DNA of 64,000 bases from JAPPFW01 sp965200835. Lineage in GTDB: Bacteria > Actinomycetota > Acidimicrobiia > Spongiisociales > Spongiisociaceae. How positions within the stretch are numbered: the first letter of the stretch is position 1; the number at the start of each line of letters is the position of its first letter. The DNA is taken from contig OZ241390.1 in NCBI GenBank assembly GCA_965200835.1, positions 434,001-498,000 of the forward strand. Reading direction: 5' to 3'. Both the position numbers and the translations under genes were made by a program. Below the pieces are notes generated by a model that searched no databases, was not told the origin of the DNA, and saw nothing but the letters and a program-made list of their open reading frames with translations. Shown in pieces: positions 53,716-62,490 of this stretch.

Positions 53716-53952
53716 CAATCCTCCGCTGTTCTCGTGATGGTGCCTCGCCTGGCACCGTCTCCGTAGGGCGGGCGCGTCCACCCGAGGCGGCGACAGCGAG
53801 GGGGGATGGAGAGAACCGGCAACGGCATCTCCGATCGACCTCGGCAGGCGGATCCGTCGGTGGGATCCCTTTAGGCCGCCCTGCGGGAGGTACCCGCACA
53901 GTCGGCACCGGCTGTCTGTGGCCCGGGTCGGGAATACACCCTAACCGGCTAC
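53716..53952 (-). ncRNA. Probable L10 leader RNA
   Basis: Between the promoter and rplJ lies a structured, GC-rich leader. Pairing blocks such as AGACAGCCGG with CCGGC-type partners and GCGGGTACCTCCCGC are visible. A conserved-looking segment CCTAAAGGGATCCCACCGA is followed by TGCCGAGG. Bacterial rplJL leaders commonly bind the L10-L12 complex and repress their own translation. The position is right; the fold has not been tested against a model. Confidence 0.4.
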
Positions 53953-53980
53953 AGATTAGACGATCGACCAGCACAAGCAA
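53953..53980 (-). promoter_or_regulatory. Promoter for rplJL
   Basis: On the minus strand TTGCTT (53980-53975), 16-nt spacer, TAATCT (53958-53953). It lies just after rplA and ahead of the long rplJ leader, as in other bacteria where rplJL has its own promoter. Confidence 0.55.
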
Positions 53981-54029
53981 AACGGTCGTTTGTGAAGCGG
54001 CTAGTGCCCGACGTCGACCTGCTGGATCC

Positions 54030-54746
54030 TCATCGTCGCTGGGCTATCAGGCGGTCGATCCGCGCCACCTCGACCTTGACGCCGGGTCCCATGGTGGATG
54101 AGACCGAGAGGTTCTTCAGGTAGGTTCCCTTAGCGGCAGCCGGCTTCACCCGGATGATCTCTCCCACCAGCGCGGCCAGGTTCTCGGTCAGGCGGTCAGC
54201 TGTGAACGAAGCCTTGCCGATGGGAGCTGCGATGTTGCCGTACCGGTCGTTGCGGTACTCGATCTTCCCACCCTTGAACTCCCGAACGGTGGTCGCCACA
54301 TCCCTGGTTATCGTGCCCGCTTTGGGGTTGGGCATTAGACCGCGCGGCCCGAGCAACCTCCCCAGACGACCCACCCTCGGCATCATGTCAGGAGTGGCTA
54401 TCGCCACGTCGAAATTGATCTCACCACCCCCGGCCAGCCGATCGACCAGGTCCTGGCCTCCGACCACCTCGGCCCCGGCCCGCTCGGCCTCCAGCTGCTG
54501 GTCACCCCCTGTGAACACCGCCACCCGCACGCTCTTTCCGGTTCCGTGCGGGAGCTGAACCGTTCCCCGGACCAGCTGGTCGGCTCGGCGGGGATCGATA
54601 CCGAGCTTCATCACCGCCTCGACCGTCTCGTCGAAGCGGGCTGATGCCATCTGTTTGACCAGCTTGACCGCCTCGGAAGGGGAATGGCTCTCGTACTTGT
54701 CGAACGTAGCGGCCATCTGGTTGTACCGCTTGCCCCTTCGGGCCAT
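54030..54746 (-). CDS. rplA: 50S ribosomal protein L1
   Basis: A 238-residue protein of the mobile L1 stalk. The N-terminus GKRYNQMAATFDKYESHSPS is followed by ETVEAVMKLGIDPRRADQLV, RGTVQLPHGTGK, GRLLGPRGLMPNPKAGTIT and GKASFTADRLTENLAALV, all standard. AAGGAGG precedes ATG 54746. It follows rplK by 84 bp in the conserved order. Confidence 0.97.
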   Translation of the reverse strand: MARRGKRYNQMAATFDKYESHSPSEAVKLVKQMASARFDETVEAVMKLGIDPRRADQLVRGTVQLPHGTGKSVRVAVFTGGDQQLEAERAGAEVVGGQDLVDRLAGGGEINFDVAIATPDMMPRVGRLGRLLGPRGLMPNPKAGTITRDVATTVREFKGGKIEYRNDRYGNIAAPIGKASFTADRLTENLAALVGEIIRVKPAAAKGTYLKNLSVSSTMGPGVKVEVARIDRLIAQRR

Positions 54747-54830
54747 GGTTCCTCCTTGTGGTACTTGCGAGCCGCTCTCGGGCGGCTCTCCCAACTGTGT
54801 TCTCGACTGGGATTGGTCCCCAGCCGGTGG

Positions 54831-55262
54831 CTATCGATCAGCTATTACTATCCCCATCGACCTGGCCGTGCCTGCCACGATCTTCATCGCCCCTTCGATG
54901 TCGTTGGTGTTGAGATCCGGGAGCTTGGTAGTGGCTATCCGGCGAAGCTGATCTGTGGAAAGGGTGGCGACTTTCTCGCGGTTGGGCTCCGCAGATCCCT
55001 TTTCGATGCGGGCGGCCTGCCGGAGTAGGACGGCGGCCGGGGGTGTCTTGGTCACGAACGTGAAGGACCGGTCGCCGTAGATCGTCACTTCCGCGGGAAC
55101 GATGGTTCCCAGCTGGGCCTTGGTCGCCTCGTTGTAAGACCTGACGAACTCCATGATGTTGATGCCGTATTGGCCCAGGGCGGGCCCCACCGGGGGCGCC
55201 GGGCTGGCCTCCCCAGCCGGAATCTGGAGCTTCAGAATTGCTGTGACCCGTTTTCTACCCAT
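54831..55262 (-). CDS. rplK: 50S ribosomal protein L11
   Basis: A 143-residue protein of the GTPase-associated centre. KLQIPAGEASPAPPVGPALG, QYGINIMEFVRSYNEAT and the C-terminal STDQLRRIATTKLPDLNTND with GTARSMGIVI are classic L11. The Pro residues of the N-terminal domain that shape thiostrepton binding are present. It directly follows nusG. Confidence 0.97.
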   Translation of the reverse strand: MGRKRVTAILKLQIPAGEASPAPPVGPALGQYGINIMEFVRSYNEATKAQLGTIVPAEVTIYGDRSFTFVTKTPPAAVLLRQAARIEKGSAEPNREKVATLSTDQLRRIATTKLPDLNTNDIEGAMKIVAGTARSMGIVIADR

Positions 55263-55326
55263 GATGGCCGTTGTCCTCTGTACTAGATCTTTCCATATTG
55301 GCTAACCGGCCGGCATACCTTGCCGG

Positions 55327-57252
55327 TCACTGCTTCTGGATGTCCTCGAAGCCGAGCTCCATAGGGGTGTCCCGGCCGAAGATCTCCACCAGCACGGTGA
55401 CCTTCTGCTGATCCACATTGATGTCCTCGACCACTCCGTTGAAGTCCGCGAAAGGTCCCGAAGCCACCCGGACAGTCTCGCCTATCTCCCAGGCCGGCTT
55501 GAAGCGGGGAGCCTTCTTGGCGGCTTCCTTCCTGAGACCCAGGAAGCGCTCGACCTCTCGCCTGGACAGGGGGGTGGGCCGGACACCACTCCCCATACCG
55601 ACGAAGGCAGTTACCCCGGGAGTGTCACGCACGGCCCGCCACGAGTCGTCGTCGAGATACATGCGGATAAGGAGATAACCGGGGAACATCCGCTTATCCA
55701 CTTCTTTCTTACGCCCCTGACGTATCTCGACCACCTTCTCGGTCGGGATGACCACCTCGAAGACACGATCCTGCATGTGCAGCGACTCGGTGCGCTTGGA
55801 GAGGTTGGCCTTGACCTTCTTCTCGTGACCCGAATAGGCATGGATCACATACCACGAACCCGGCTTCTCGTAGGGGCTGACCGGTTCCTCTTCCTCGATA
55901 AGCACATCTGCTGGGTCGGGAACGGGCGCCTCGGTACGGCGGGAAGCCGCCTGCCTGGCCGGCTCGGCGGCACGAGAGACGGCAGGCTCAGGTTCGGCCG
56001 CTGCCGGGGCAGCGGATGCTGGCTCGGGCCGGACTTCCGGCAGCGATCCATCCGCCCCGAATCCCGCCGAGAGCAGGGCTGCCCCCAACGAACCGAAAGA
56101 ATCCCCCTCACCCGCTGGAGCTCCCGAAGCGATACCTGACTCCCGGCCAGCCGGCCCATCCTGTTCCGGCGGAGCGGATGTCGTGCCCTCCTCGAATGCG
56201 GAGTCCCCGACCTCTGCCCCAGTTTCGGTATCGGCACCTGGGGACCCGAAGACCTCCTCGGACACCGACTCGGTAACCGGCGGCTCAGCAACAGCTCCAT
56301 CACCATCCCGCATCAGCTTGTAGAGCTCCCGGAGCAAGGAGTCCCGATGCTCCCTGACCCGCTTCTTCTGTACAATGGCACCGAATGCCCCCAGAATCCG
56401 CTCGATGGTGTCGAGGGTGCGCTGAGCGTCATAGAAGGAAATGGTGCGGTAGGAATGGAGAAAGGTGGAGTAGGCCTCCTCTACCCAGCCTCTTACGTGA
56501 CGTCCGTGCTTCAGTGACCAGACGTCATCCCACGTCGCAATGACACCTCCCAGCAGGAACGCGATGCCGTCGGTCGGGATCGAGTCGGAAGGATTGTCCA
56601 CCCGCTGGTTGACCGTGTCGCGCCAGCTCTTGCCATATTGTTTGGACCATCTCCTCCGGCATCGAAGGGCCAGACCCTGCTTCAGCTCCTCCCAGCAAGC
56701 CTCGATGACTTCCGGATCGCGGATCGAAGCCTCCCCACCCACGGATGCCGACGTGGTCGCGATAGCGGGTTTGGTGACTGCTCCCGGTGAGCCGTTCCCG
56801 CGGGTGGCTTCCTTCCCGATCAGCTTCTTGAAGCGCTGCCGCCTCAGGGCCTCCCGGTGACGTTCCACCTTCTGCAGCGCAGCAACGGCGTCGAGGGAGC
56901 GGAGCAGCCGCTCGATCGTTTCGGTAGCTCTGTCGGCGTCATCGAGACTGAAGTTCTCGAATCTGGCAACCCGGCCCCGGAACTGATCGATCTCCCACAC
57001 CCAGCGCAACTCGTCAGTACCGAGCCCGGGCACCGCGCTCCATATCTCATCCCAGGTGGCGATCATGCCCTTGAGCAGGAAGGCCGGGTCGTCGGTCGAT
57101 GGTTCGGAGAAGGGTCGCTCGAGCTGGCCGTTGACGGTAACTCGCCATTGCGGACCGTAGCGGTCGGACCAATGACGCCTCCCGATGGGCACGATGGCTT
57201 CCCGCAAGACAGCCAGGCCGTCGTCCACCCGAGCGCGGTTGGCTATCGCCAT
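55327..57252 (-). CDS. nusG: NusG fused to two degenerate Swt1-type HEPN domains
   Basis: A 641-residue transcription elongation factor in the normal secE-nusG-rplK position. Residues 463-570 are the NGN domain (GSWYVIHAYSGHEKKVKANL, KRMFPGYLLIRMYLDDDSW) and 588-641 the KOW domain (GETVRVASGPFADFNGVVED). These bind RNA polymerase and help elongation and Rho or ribosome coupling. Residues 14-140 and 187-313 are two copies of a helical domain (RRHWSDRYGPQW and RRRWSKQYGKSW; IATWDEIWS and IATWDDVWS; ATETIERLL and TLDTIERIL) that I recognise as Swt1-type HEPN. The usual RNRWAH catalytic motif reads RGRVAR in copy one and is also lost in copy two, so RNA cleavage is unlikely. A 145-residue acidic, Pro/Ala-rich linker joins them. 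GGAGGAAG lies 8 bases before ATG 57252, and no internal start with a ribosome-binding site is seen before the NGN domain. Confidence 0.92.
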   Translation of the reverse strand: MAIANRARVDDGLAVLREAIVPIGRRHWSDRYGPQWRVTVNGQLERPFSEPSTDDPAFLLKGMIATWDEIWSAVPGLGTDELRWVWEIDQFRGRVARFENFSLDDADRATETIERLLRSLDAVAALQKVERHREALRRQRFKKLIGKEATRGNGSPGAVTKPAIATTSASVGGEASIRDPEVIEACWEELKQGLALRCRRRWSKQYGKSWRDTVNQRVDNPSDSIPTDGIAFLLGGVIATWDDVWSLKHGRHVRGWVEEAYSTFLHSYRTISFYDAQRTLDTIERILGAFGAIVQKKRVREHRDSLLRELYKLMRDGDGAVAEPPVTESVSEEVFGSPGADTETGAEVGDSAFEEGTTSAPPEQDGPAGRESGIASGAPAGEGDSFGSLGAALLSAGFGADGSLPEVRPEPASAAPAAAEPEPAVSRAAEPARQAASRRTEAPVPDPADVLIEEEEPVSPYEKPGSWYVIHAYSGHEKKVKANLSKRTESLHMQDRVFEVVIPTEKVVEIRQGRKKEVDKRMFPGYLLIRMYLDDDSWRAVRDTPGVTAFVGMGSGVRPTPLSRREVERFLGLRKEAAKKAPRFKPAWEIGETVRVASGPFADFNGVVEDINVDQQKVTVLVEIFGRDTPMELGFEDIQKQ

Positions 57253-57316
57253 TGGCCGGTCTTCCTCCGCAGCGAGCGGGCCACCATCGACTCTGGCAAC
57301 AGGAATGCGCTCATCA

Positions 57317-57634
57317 TCAACCGATGAGGGCTCGGATCAGGGTCAGCACCGTCCGGCTGAAGGCCAGATCCACCAACACTATGTAGCCCGTCAGGATGCC
57401 CGCCGTGACGACGGTCACCGTGGTGAAGGCGATCATCTGCTGGCGGGTGGGCCATGCGACCCTCTTGAGTTCGGTCCTTACCTCACGGAGGAACTGGACC
57501 AGTCGAGCCCAACGGCTCAGTTGCTCCTTTCCGCGGCCTCCCGTTCCAGCAATGGGCGAACGGCGGCCCCGGTTTCCCTTCTGCTTGCTGCGCCGCTCCT
57601 CGCGATCGGCGAGCCGGCGCATCTCGCGGTTCAT
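57317..57634 (-). CDS. secE: Preprotein translocase subunit SecE
   Basis: A 105-residue inner-membrane protein of the Sec translocon. A basic N-terminal region (MRRLADREERRSKQKGNRG) is followed by the conserved amphipathic segment FLREVRTELKRVAWPTRQQ and one membrane helix (TTVTVVTAGILTGYIVLVDL). Single-helix SecE with a charged extension is typical of actinobacteria. It lies between tRNA-Trp and nusG, the conserved order. Confidence 0.95.
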   Translation of the reverse strand: MNREMRRLADREERRSKQKGNRGRRSPIAGTGGRGKEQLSRWARLVQFLREVRTELKRVAWPTRQQMIAFTTVTVVTAGILTGYIVLVDLAFSRTVLTLIRALIG

Positions 57635-57690
57635 CGTATGTGTTCCTGTCCTGTATGAGTTCTACCGGCGGATCTAGCCCCGGATGAGCC

Positions 57691-57767
57691 TGGCAGGGGC
57701 GGAGGGACTCGAACCCTCAACCTCCGGTTTTGGAGACCGGCGCTCTGCCAATTCGAGCTACACCCCT
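57691..57767 (-). tRNA. tRNA-Trp (CCA)
   Basis: Cloverleaf with acceptor AGGGGTG/CGCCCCT, anticodon stem CCGGT/ACCGG and loop CTCCAAA (anticodon CCA), T loop TTCGAGT. The 3' CCA is encoded (57693-57691). It is just upstream of secE, as in other actinobacteria. Confidence 0.96.
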
Positions 57768-57822
57768 CGGCCGTGGGCAAGAGTATAAGAAGTGGCGGGG
57801 CCCAGTGTAAACCGGAGGCTGG

Positions 57823-58221
57823 TCAACCGGACTGCAATCGGAGCCGGCGACCCACCAACACCAGACCGATGGCAGCCACGGTAGCCACCGAAGCCACTGC
57901 CGCGGCCGCGACCGGAACCCGCCGGGAGGCGGGAGTCTCGACGGGCCGATCAGACAGGATGCCGGTCGGATGGTCCAAAACGGGGGTCATATCGTACGGC
58001 AGCGGCTCATGCTCCTCCCGCAGGGACCGGAGACCGCTCATGATCTGACGCTGCCGGACGGTGGCTACCTGGCAGAGGAGACAGGCCTGGCGGTGACTCT
58101 CGAGCGCCAGGGGAAGTCCGTGAGCTCCGGACTCGACGTCGTACAGGATGGACCTGGTCATCCAGCAGGCGGCGCCTCGTGGCAGGCGGTCGAACATGTT
58201 GCGGGCCATTGTCGGGCTCAC
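57823..58221 (-). CDS. Putative zinc-finger anti-sigma factor
   Basis: A 132-residue protein with a His-x3-Cys-x2-Cys motif (ESHRQACLLCQV) as in zinc-containing anti-sigma domains, and one C-terminal membrane helix (VPVAAAAVASVATVAAIGLV) followed by a short basic tail. Its GTG start overlaps the TGA of the ECF sigma gene (GTGA, 58218-58221), so the two are made together. The likely job is to hold that sigma factor at the membrane until a signal arrives. The signal cannot be told from sequence. Assignment rests on motif, topology and coupling. Confidence 0.75.
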   Translation of the reverse strand: MSPTMARNMFDRLPRGAACWMTRSILYDVESGAHGLPLALESHRQACLLCQVATVRQRQIMSGLRSLREEHEPLPYDMTPVLDHPTGILSDRPVETPASRRVPVAAAAVASVATVAAIGLVLVGRRLRLQSG

Positions 58222-58781
58222 ACCGCCTCCCGGAGCATCTCACGCAACCGTAGGTGGGCGCGGTGGAGGCGTACCTTGGAAGCGGTCACGGAAATGGACA
58301 TGGACTCGGCGATCTCCCGGTGTGACCAGCCGTAGATGTCCTTGAGTACCACCACCGCCCGCTGGTTACGGGGAAGGCGCTGCAGCGCCCTCTTCAGAAT
58401 GGCCCTCAGTTCCGTCCGCTCTCCCGCCGCCTCGGGATCCCCGCTGCTGTCAGCGCGGGGCTGGTGGATCATCTGGTCGAGGTCGTAGGTGGACTGGCGG
58501 GCTGCGCGGCCCTTGAGGGTCCAAGCCACGTTGGCGGTGATCCGGTAAAGCCAGGTACTGAAGCTGGCGTCTCCCCGGAACCGGTCGATTGCCCTCCAAG
58601 CGCGCACCAGGGCCTCCTGGGTGACATCCGCCGCCAGGGTTCGATCCCCCGTCAAGCGAACCGCCAATGTGTATACCTCGTGTTGATGTAAACGGACCAG
58701 CTCCCCGAAGGCGGACTGATCACCTCGGCGCGATCGCTCCACCAGCTCGCTGATATCGGTTTCGACCCGCTCCCCCGGCAT
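58218..58781 (-). CDS. ECF-family RNA polymerase sigma factor
   Basis: A 187-residue sigma factor with only regions 2 and 4. Region 2 spans ELVRLHQHEVYTLAVRLTGD to the -10-binding helix RAWRAIDRFRGDASFSTWLY. Region 4 is RALQRLPRNQRAVVVLKDIY followed by the helix-turn-helix GWSHREIAESMSISVTASKV. It resembles SigE/SigW-type stress sigmas. ATG 58781 is chosen because the open frame upstream overlaps the dehydratase gene. It is translationally coupled to the anti-sigma gene. It sits inside the otherwise conserved rpmG-dehydratase-trnW-secE block, so it was probably inserted there. Confidence 0.92.
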   Translation of the reverse strand: MPGERVETDISELVERSRRGDQSAFGELVRLHQHEVYTLAVRLTGDRTLAADVTQEALVRAWRAIDRFRGDASFSTWLYRITANVAWTLKGRAARQSTYDLDQMIHQPRADSSGDPEAAGERTELRAILKRALQRLPRNQRAVVVLKDIYGWSHREIAESMSISVTASKVRLHRAHLRLREMLREAV

Positions 58782-58785
58782 CAGG

Positions 58786-59673
58786 TTACCGGCTCTCACT
58801 TGCCCGGCGGGTTCGCGCCTCGATGGAAGCCACCACGTGGCTGCCCGCATCGGAGATCACCGACGCTCGGACGGTCGCCCGGCGTTCGGTCCGGCTCTTG
58901 ACGGTGGTCTCCACCCGGGCGGCTAGAGCAGGATGTAGAGGGTGCCGGAACCGGAATCGTCCCTTTACCAGAGGATCGGGCCGGTCGATCGTGGCGGTGA
59001 CCGGCTGCATCGCCCAGGCTGCCATCAACAAACCGTGACAGATGACCCCGCCGACTCCGGAGTCCACCGCCCGGCCATGATCCCAATGGACCGGGTTGAA
59101 GTCCTCGGATGCGGCAGCGTAACGGACGAGATCCGACCGGGATGCCGACTTGGCCAGGGCGGGAAGGGCTATCCCGGGAACCGGTAGCTCACAGGCAGCC
59201 GGAGAAGCGTTCTGCCGGCGAGCATCAGGCTGAGGTTCCTCCCGCTCGCTGAACCCGCCTCCCGGCGGTTGGCTGTCGGACATCAGGAACAACGACCGGG
59301 AAGAGAGAACACTTCGATCGTGGTCATCCTTCACTTCCACGCCGAAGGTGACGAAGGAAGTGGCGCCACGCTGTCGCAGGCGAGTGATCCGGCCCTCGAC
59401 GGACAGGTGGGACCCAATCCGCCAGGGTGCCTTCCAGGAGAATGCCTGCTCGCCGTGAATCATCAGGCGAATATGCGCGGCCATGTCGGGATCGGCGAAG
59501 AAGGCAGGCGCCACCTTGAACAGCACCGCGGCCGCGAACGAAGGTGGCGCACAGTTACTCCACCGATGGGGATCGTCGCCCGTGGCTGCTACGTAGGCCG
59601 CTACTTGGGCTTCGCTGACCCGAAAGGTTACCGGTCCGTAGGAACGACCAGCTAGTTGCTCGAGGTCGCTCAC
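58786..59673 (-). CDS. Fused (3R)-hydroxyacyl dehydratase (HadA/HadB-like, MaoC family)
   Basis: A 295-residue double hot-dog-fold protein. The N-terminal half (residues 8-140) resembles the FAS1-type dehydratase N domain (YGPVTFRVSEAQVAAYVAAT, IHGEQAFSWKAPWRIGSHLS). The C-terminal half (170-290) is a MaoC-like hydratase with the catalytic Asp and His in ASEDFNPVHWDH. In mycobacteria the separate genes hadA, hadB and hadC lie at this same place between rpmG and trnW and dehydrate hydroxyacyl-ACP during fatty-acid elongation. Here one gene combines both halves. The real substrate (ACP or CoA ester) is not certain. Confidence 0.85.
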   Translation of the reverse strand: MSDLEQLAGRSYGPVTFRVSEAQVAAYVAATGDDPHRWSNCAPPSFAAAVLFKVAPAFFADPDMAAHIRLMIHGEQAFSWKAPWRIGSHLSVEGRITRLRQRGATSFVTFGVEVKDDHDRSVLSSRSLFLMSDSQPPGGGFSEREEPQPDARRQNASPAACELPVPGIALPALAKSASRSDLVRYAAASEDFNPVHWDHGRAVDSGVGGVICHGLLMAAWAMQPVTATIDRPDPLVKGRFRFRHPLHPALAARVETTVKSRTERRATVRASVISDAGSHVVASIEARTRRASESR

Positions 59674-59683
59674 CTCCGGTCCA

Positions 59684-59866
59684 CTAACGCTTCTCGCGAT
59701 GAAGGGTATGCCTCCGCAGGAAGGGGTTGTACTTCTTGAGTGCCAACCTACCGCGGGTGTTGTTACGGTTCTTGGTGGTGATATAGCGGGAGGGGGGTTT
59801 CCCTTCCGCCCGCGCCTCGGTACATTCGAGGGTGATCTTGATACGGCTCCCCTTCTTCTTGGCCAT
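59684..59866 (-). CDS. rpmG: 50S ribosomal protein L33
   Basis: A 60-residue ribosomal protein: KGSRIKITLECTEARAEGK then RYITTKNRNNTRGRLALKKY and NPFLRRHTLHREKR. Only one Cys is present where zinc-binding L33 forms have four, so this is the zinc-independent form. It lies between tuf and the dehydratase, with 10 bp to the latter. Confidence 0.95.
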   Translation of the reverse strand: MAKKKGSRIKITLECTEARAEGKPPSRYITTKNRNNTRGRLALKKYNPFLRRHTLHREKR

Positions 59867-59926
59867 GGTGGACGCCCTTCTCCTGGCTGACTGGTAACTA
59901 GGTGCAGGTAGCTTTGGTGGTTGTGG

Positions 59927-61114
<1,188 letters not shown>

Positions 61115-61193
61115 GTGTTTACTCCTCTGATTCGGGCCGGAAGAGGCTCATACGTTCCATCGGTCGGCCATCTGCAATAGACGAGCCGACCGC

Positions 61194-61271
61194 TGGTAGC
61201 GGCGGGCAGACTCGAACTGCCGACCTCTCGATTATGAGTCGAGCGCTCTTACCACACTGAGCTACGCCGCC
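61194..61271 (-). tRNA. tRNA-Met (CAT)
   Basis: Acceptor GGCGGCG/CGCCGCT with a G-T first pair, anticodon stem CTCGA/TCGAG and loop CTCATAA (anticodon CAT), T loop TTCGAGT, encoded CCA (61196-61194). The body resembles elongator Met more than tRNA-Ile2 or initiator. It is the tRNA nearest to tuf. Confidence 0.93.
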
Positions 61272-61316
61272 TCGGGCTGGGTAGGGTCCACCTGATCGGC
61301 AGACGCCTGCCTGTCG

Positions 61317-61390
61317 AGCCCCCTTCCGGATTCGAACCGGAGACCTCCTCCTTACCATGGAGGCGCTCTGGCCTACTGAGCTAAGGGGGC
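61317..61390 (-). tRNA. tRNA-Thr (GGT)
   Basis: Acceptor GCCCCCT/AGGGGGC, anticodon stem CCTCC/GGAGG with loop ATGGTAA (anticodon GGT), T loop TTCGAAT. No encoded CCA. Middle gene of the Tyr-Thr-Met-tuf cluster. Confidence 0.95.
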
Positions 61391-61425
61391 AAGGTTCCGA
61401 CGGGCGTAGCTGCCCGCCGTCCTAG

Positions 61426-61508
61426 TGCCGGGAGAAGGATTCGAACCTCCGTAGGCATCCACCGGCAGATTTACAGTCTGCTCCCTTTGGCCGCTCGGGC
61501 ATCCCGGC
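61426..61508 (-). tRNA. tRNA-Tyr (GTA)
   Basis: An 83-nt class II tRNA: acceptor GCCGGGA/TCCCGGC, anticodon stem GCAGA/TCTGC with loop CTGTAAA (anticodon GTA), a long variable arm, T loop TTCGAAT. No encoded CCA. First gene of the cluster upstream of tuf; a similar Tyr/Thr-tRNA group precedes tufB in Escherichia coli. Confidence 0.95.
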
Positions 61509-61528
61509 ATGGTTTGCGTAGCGCGTGG

Positions 61529-61557
61529 ATCTTAGTCGCAACCGTCGTTAGTGAGAA
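61529..61557 (-). promoter_or_regulatory. Possible promoter of the tRNA-tuf operon
   Basis: TAAGAT (61534-61529 on the minus strand) with TTCTCA 17 bases upstream lies about 20 bp before tRNA-Tyr. The -35 is weak; position is the main support. Confidence 0.35.
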
Positions 61558-61580
61558 CCGGGACCGTCCACGCCAGCTGT

Positions 61581-62429
61581 TCAGGTGCGGTAATACATCT
61601 GCTCGAGCCGTTCGATCCTCTTCTCGATGGGGGGATGGGTCGAGAACAGAGCCATCGACCCACCACGACGACCGAACGCCTTTAGGGGATCAGCGATGAA
61701 CAGCTGGCTCACCGCCGGATTGACATCCATCGGAACCCGCCTGGTAGTGCTGCCCAACTTGTCGAGGGCCCGAGCCAGATTGAGCGGCTGGCCGGTCATC
61801 CGGGCGCCGGAGGCATCGGCCTGATACTCGCGGGCCCGTGAGATGGCCATCTTAATGATCATCCCGGCGATCGGTGCCAGGATCACCGCTGCCAGGGTGA
61901 TGACCAGGCCGGCGGGATTGTCGCGCCGGTCCCCCCCACCGAACCAGAAGGCTATCCGGCTGAAGATGGTGAGGGCGGCGGCCAACATGGCGGCCACGGA
62001 TGAGATCAGGATGTCGCGGTTCTTCACGTGGGCCAGCTCGTGGGCCAGCACCCCTTCCAGCTCCTCGTCCCGCATGATGTGAAGAATTCCGGTGGTCACC
62101 GCCACCGCCGCGTGCTTCGGGTTGCGCCCGGTGGCGAAGGCGTTGGGCTGGGGGGAGTCGATCAGGTGGATGGACGGCATCGGCATGTCCTCGCTAGCAG
62201 CGAGGCGGCGGATCATGCCGTAGACCTTGGGCAGCTCGTGCTCCTCGACCGGGCGAGCCTTGCTCATCTTCAGGGCAAGCTTGGCGGAGAAGAAGTAGGC
62301 CGCGAAGTTCACGACCCCCGCAAAGAGCAACCCGAGGATCAGCCCGCGCTCGTCGAACAAGACATAGCCAAGCAGAACGGCGAGGGCGCCTATGAGGCTA
62401 AGGAGAGCGACCGTCCGAAGGTTGTTCAT
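61581..62429 (-). CDS. htpX: Membrane zinc metalloprotease HtpX
   Basis: A 282-residue M48-family protease for membrane protein quality control. Two N-terminal helices (VALLSLIGALAVLLGYVLF, LILGLLFAGVVNFAAYFFSA) precede the zinc site HELAHVKNRD, with the third ligand Glu in ISRAREYQADASGARMTG. Two further helices follow the active site (AAMLAAALTIFSRIAFWFGG, LAAVILAPIAGMIIKMAI). IHLIDSPQPNAFATGRNPKH is diagnostic. The C-terminus reads ALFSTHPPIEKRIERLEQM. It stands between the tRNA cluster and a methyltransferase gene. Confidence 0.95.
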   Translation of the reverse strand: MNNLRTVALLSLIGALAVLLGYVLFDERGLILGLLFAGVVNFAAYFFSAKLALKMSKARPVEEHELPKVYGMIRRLAASEDMPMPSIHLIDSPQPNAFATGRNPKHAAVAVTTGILHIMRDEELEGVLAHELAHVKNRDILISSVAAMLAAALTIFSRIAFWFGGGDRRDNPAGLVITLAAVILAPIAGMIIKMAISRAREYQADASGARMTGQPLNLARALDKLGSTTRRVPMDVNPAVSQLFIADPLKAFGRRGGSMALFSTHPPIEKRIERLEQMYYRT

Positions 62430-62490
62430 GGCGACCGATACTAGCTACCAACGCGCCCAACCAGTACCCGGGCACCAGGACACTGCCGAC

